Assembly: GCA_014763905.1 (NCBI GenBank) | Contig: JACXUN010000069.1 | Span: forward strand, 1-7,750 | Reading direction: 5' to 3' | Length of the DNA: 7,750 nt | Source of the DNA: Campylobacterales bacterium | GTDB lineage: Bacteria > Campylobacterota > Campylobacteria > Campylobacterales > Sulfurovaceae | Part shown: piece by piece, positions 7,065-7,750 of the stretch | How positions within the stretch are numbered: position 1 is the stretch's first letter | How the letters are laid out: every line of letters begins with the position of its first letter | Translations under genes and position numbers: made by a program | Notes under the pieces: generated by a model | What the model saw: only the letters and a program-made list of their open reading frames with translations | Database searches by the model: none | What the model was told of the DNA's origin: nothing

Positions 7065-7442
7065 CTACCTTTTGGACTTAAGTGCCTCACCCACATACAG
7101 AACAACGGAAGTAATATTGGCTAAAAGTGCTCCACCGGATAGAGAAACAATGGTTGACATCGACGCCCCATCCAATTCAGACGTAACCTCCATGATCGTC
7201 CAAAAGACCACAGCTGCAATCAACTGAATATCGGCTACCAAACTGGTAGCTAACAGGACTGAACCTATTTGTGTCTTATCCCCTACTTTAAGTACGGTAG
7301 CAATTAAACTAATCACTAGTGCGGCATACAACTCATAACTGCTATGTACCTCTGGATTTTGAATGTCCCCGTAAAAAAAACCAAAGTTCAGTGTCATCGC
7401 CAAAATAAAGAAAAATCCTGAGATTACTTTTTGCAAATTCAT
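7065..7442 (-). CDS. Small four-helix membrane protein of unknown function (DUF6394-like)
   Basis: This is a 125-residue integral membrane protein without a recognised catalytic motif. Hydrophobic segments lie at about 7-25, 36-52, 60-84 and 97-118. They are joined by a polar loop, GDIQNPEVHSS (25-35), and a short charged turn, KVGDKTQIG (52-60). The chain ends in a basic tail (KSKR). TM3 carries an Asp (D71) and TM4 a glycine pair (103-104), possible helix-packing or functional sites. It resembles, as far as I recall, the uncharacterised DUF6394 family of Campylobacterota; the family name is not certain. The start is well supported: GGAG (7451-7448) five bases before the ATG and a promoter just upstream. 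It leads a two-gene unit with the K+ channel, 6 bases apart, which suggests equal expression and perhaps a role as channel accessory subunit; that role is inference. Confidence 0.85.
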   Translation of the reverse strand: MNLQKVISGFFFILAMTLNFGFFYGDIQNPEVHSSYELYAALVISLIATVLKVGDKTQIGSVLLATSLVADIQLIAAVVFWTIMEVTSELDGASMSTIVSLSGGALLANITSVVLYVGEALKSKR

Positions 7443-7469
7443 ACCTGCTCCAATGTATTAAATAGGACA

Positions 7470-7475
7470 ATTATA
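7470..7475 (-). promoter_or_regulatory. Predicted promoter of the membrane protein-K+ channel unit (-10 TATAAT)
   Basis: On the minus strand, AAGTGCTTTTTGATTATAAT places a perfect TATAAT (7475-7470) behind a TTTTTG stretch. An AT-rich TTTTAATTTAAGTG lies further up, the phased A/T pattern known from Campylobacter sigma-70 promoters. The start site should be near 7463, leaving a leader of about 20 bases that contains the GGAG ribosome site. Confidence 0.65.
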
Positions 7476-7514
7476 ATCAAAAAGCACTTAAATTAAAATG
7501 CCGAAAAATCTTTA

Positions 7515-7520
7515 TATAAT
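7515..7520 (+). promoter_or_regulatory. Weak candidate promoter for the HAD gene
   Basis: A plus-strand TATAAT stands about 185 bases before the HAD start. It lacks the T-run plus G upstream that marks the two minus-strand promoters in this window, and no -35 box is clear. It also overlaps the kinase-like remnant. It is listed because no better plus-strand box was seen in the gap. Confidence 0.25.
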
Positions 7521-7553
7521 TTTTATATCTCTAAAATTGATGAACGGTTAGCA

Positions 7554-7565
7554 CTCAATATTGAG
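7554..7565. repeat. 12-bp perfect palindrome
   Basis: CTCAATATTGAG is a perfect 12-base palindrome in the divergent gap between the membrane-protein operon and the HAD gene, inside the kinase-like remnant. It could be an operator, but a 12-base palindrome can also occur by chance. Confidence 0.25.
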
Positions 7566-7704
7566 GAGTTTGGACTCTTTTGGGGAGATAATATGCTGCT
7601 GACCCGTATGATTGCGAATCTCTTTGACAACATGACAGCTTTTAAGCTTACTACGTTATATTTTGAGCCTTTGAACAATATCTTAACTATCAAAGGTTGA
7701 AAAC

Positions 7705-7750
7705 TTGAAATTTCTCAACAAAAAAGCTATTTTGTTTGATCTTGACGGGA
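7705..7750 (+). CDS. HAD-superfamily hydrolase, N-terminal fragment (runs off the window)
   Basis: Only the first 15 codons are present. They read, after a TTG start, KFLNKKAILFDLDG. This is HAD motif I: FDLDG with D12 as expected nucleophile and D14 as general acid/base, preceded by the usual hydrophobic first strand. Members with this motif so near the start are mostly phosphatases such as phosphoglycolate phosphatase, but the substrate cannot be told from this piece. The TTG is the only usable start: the frame is closed by TAA at 7684-7686 and has no ATG or GTG between. AAAGG (7692-7696) lies eight bases before it. The gene is divergent from the K+ channel unit and begins four bases after the kinase-like remnant ends. 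Confidence 0.8.
   Translation, partial: MKFLNKKAILFDLDG

Larger units (their letters stand above)
7497..7700 (+). pseudogene. Possible remnant of a sensor histidine kinase (N-box region)
   Basis: A plus-strand frame is open for 67 codons before TGA 7698-7700. Codons 29-45 read WGDNMLLTRMIANLFDN, matching the histidine-kinase pattern 'gD..LL.R.l.NLl.NA..f' around the ATP-binding N-box. The preceding KIDERLALNIEE and the following TLYFEPLNNILTIK fit the flanking strands of a HATPase_c domain. The phospho-acceptor His helix, the rest of the dimerisation domain, and the D-, F- and G-boxes are all missing. The frame is closed upstream by a TAA at 7494-7496. The N-box NA has become NM, which suggests decay. 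An internal ATG (7593) with GGGGAG five bases upstream could produce a 35-residue peptide ending four bases before the HAD gene, so a small real protein cannot be excluded. Stop and flanks suggest a truncated relic of a deleted kinase gene. Confidence 0.45.

Noticed and set aside
7548..7574. CIRCE-like heat-shock operator: TTAGCACTC, nine bases, then GAGT
   Set aside because: The left arm is perfect but the right arm matches only 5 of 9 bases. The same TTAGCACTC also occurs inside nadK (1681-1689), and no chaperone gene is nearby. Probably chance.

Overview
The window looks like chromosomal DNA of a Campylobacterota bacterium of the Sulfurimonas/Sulfuricurvum kind. The basis is moderate GC with AT-rich gaps, tight minus-strand gene packing, a nadK-recN pair, 'T-stretch plus TATAAT' promoters as described for Campylobacter, and the general look of the proteins. 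Genus is inferred, not proven. It is mostly a housekeeping region; no CRISPR array, transposase, phage gene, tRNA or rRNA was seen.

Layout: six complete genes lie on the minus strand in three likely transcription units. Read in the direction of transcription, unit 1 (7442 to 5367) is a small four-helix membrane protein of unknown function followed, after 6 bases, by a two-transmembrane K+ channel with two cytosolic RCK regions. Unit 2 (5296 to 2706) is threonine synthase (thrC) overlapping by one base an FAD oxidoreductase that matches the C-terminal half of MnmC, a tRNA wobble-uridine modification enzyme. Unit 3 (2474 to 88) is NAD kinase (nadK) overlapping by one base the DNA-repair ATPase recN. 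Each unit has a recognisable -10 box upstream. A plus-strand HAD phosphatase gene begins at 7705 and runs off the right edge, divergent from unit 1.

The gaps hold most of the unexplained signal. Just after the MnmC-like gene, in the same frame as its stop, is a 39-codon stretch (2586-2705) that reads like the tail of a hotdog-fold thioesterase and has no start codon. Upstream of the HAD gene is a 68-codon open stretch (7497-7700) that reads like the N-box region of a sensor histidine kinase, also without its remaining parts. Both look like remains of lost genes. A 15-base palindrome (2539-2553) sits at about -43 relative to the predicted nadK start site, a typical activator position.

The genes do not form one pathway. 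The best candidate for an undescribed functional unit is the small membrane protein with the K+ channel: their tight linkage suggests the small protein could be a channel accessory subunit, which is inference.
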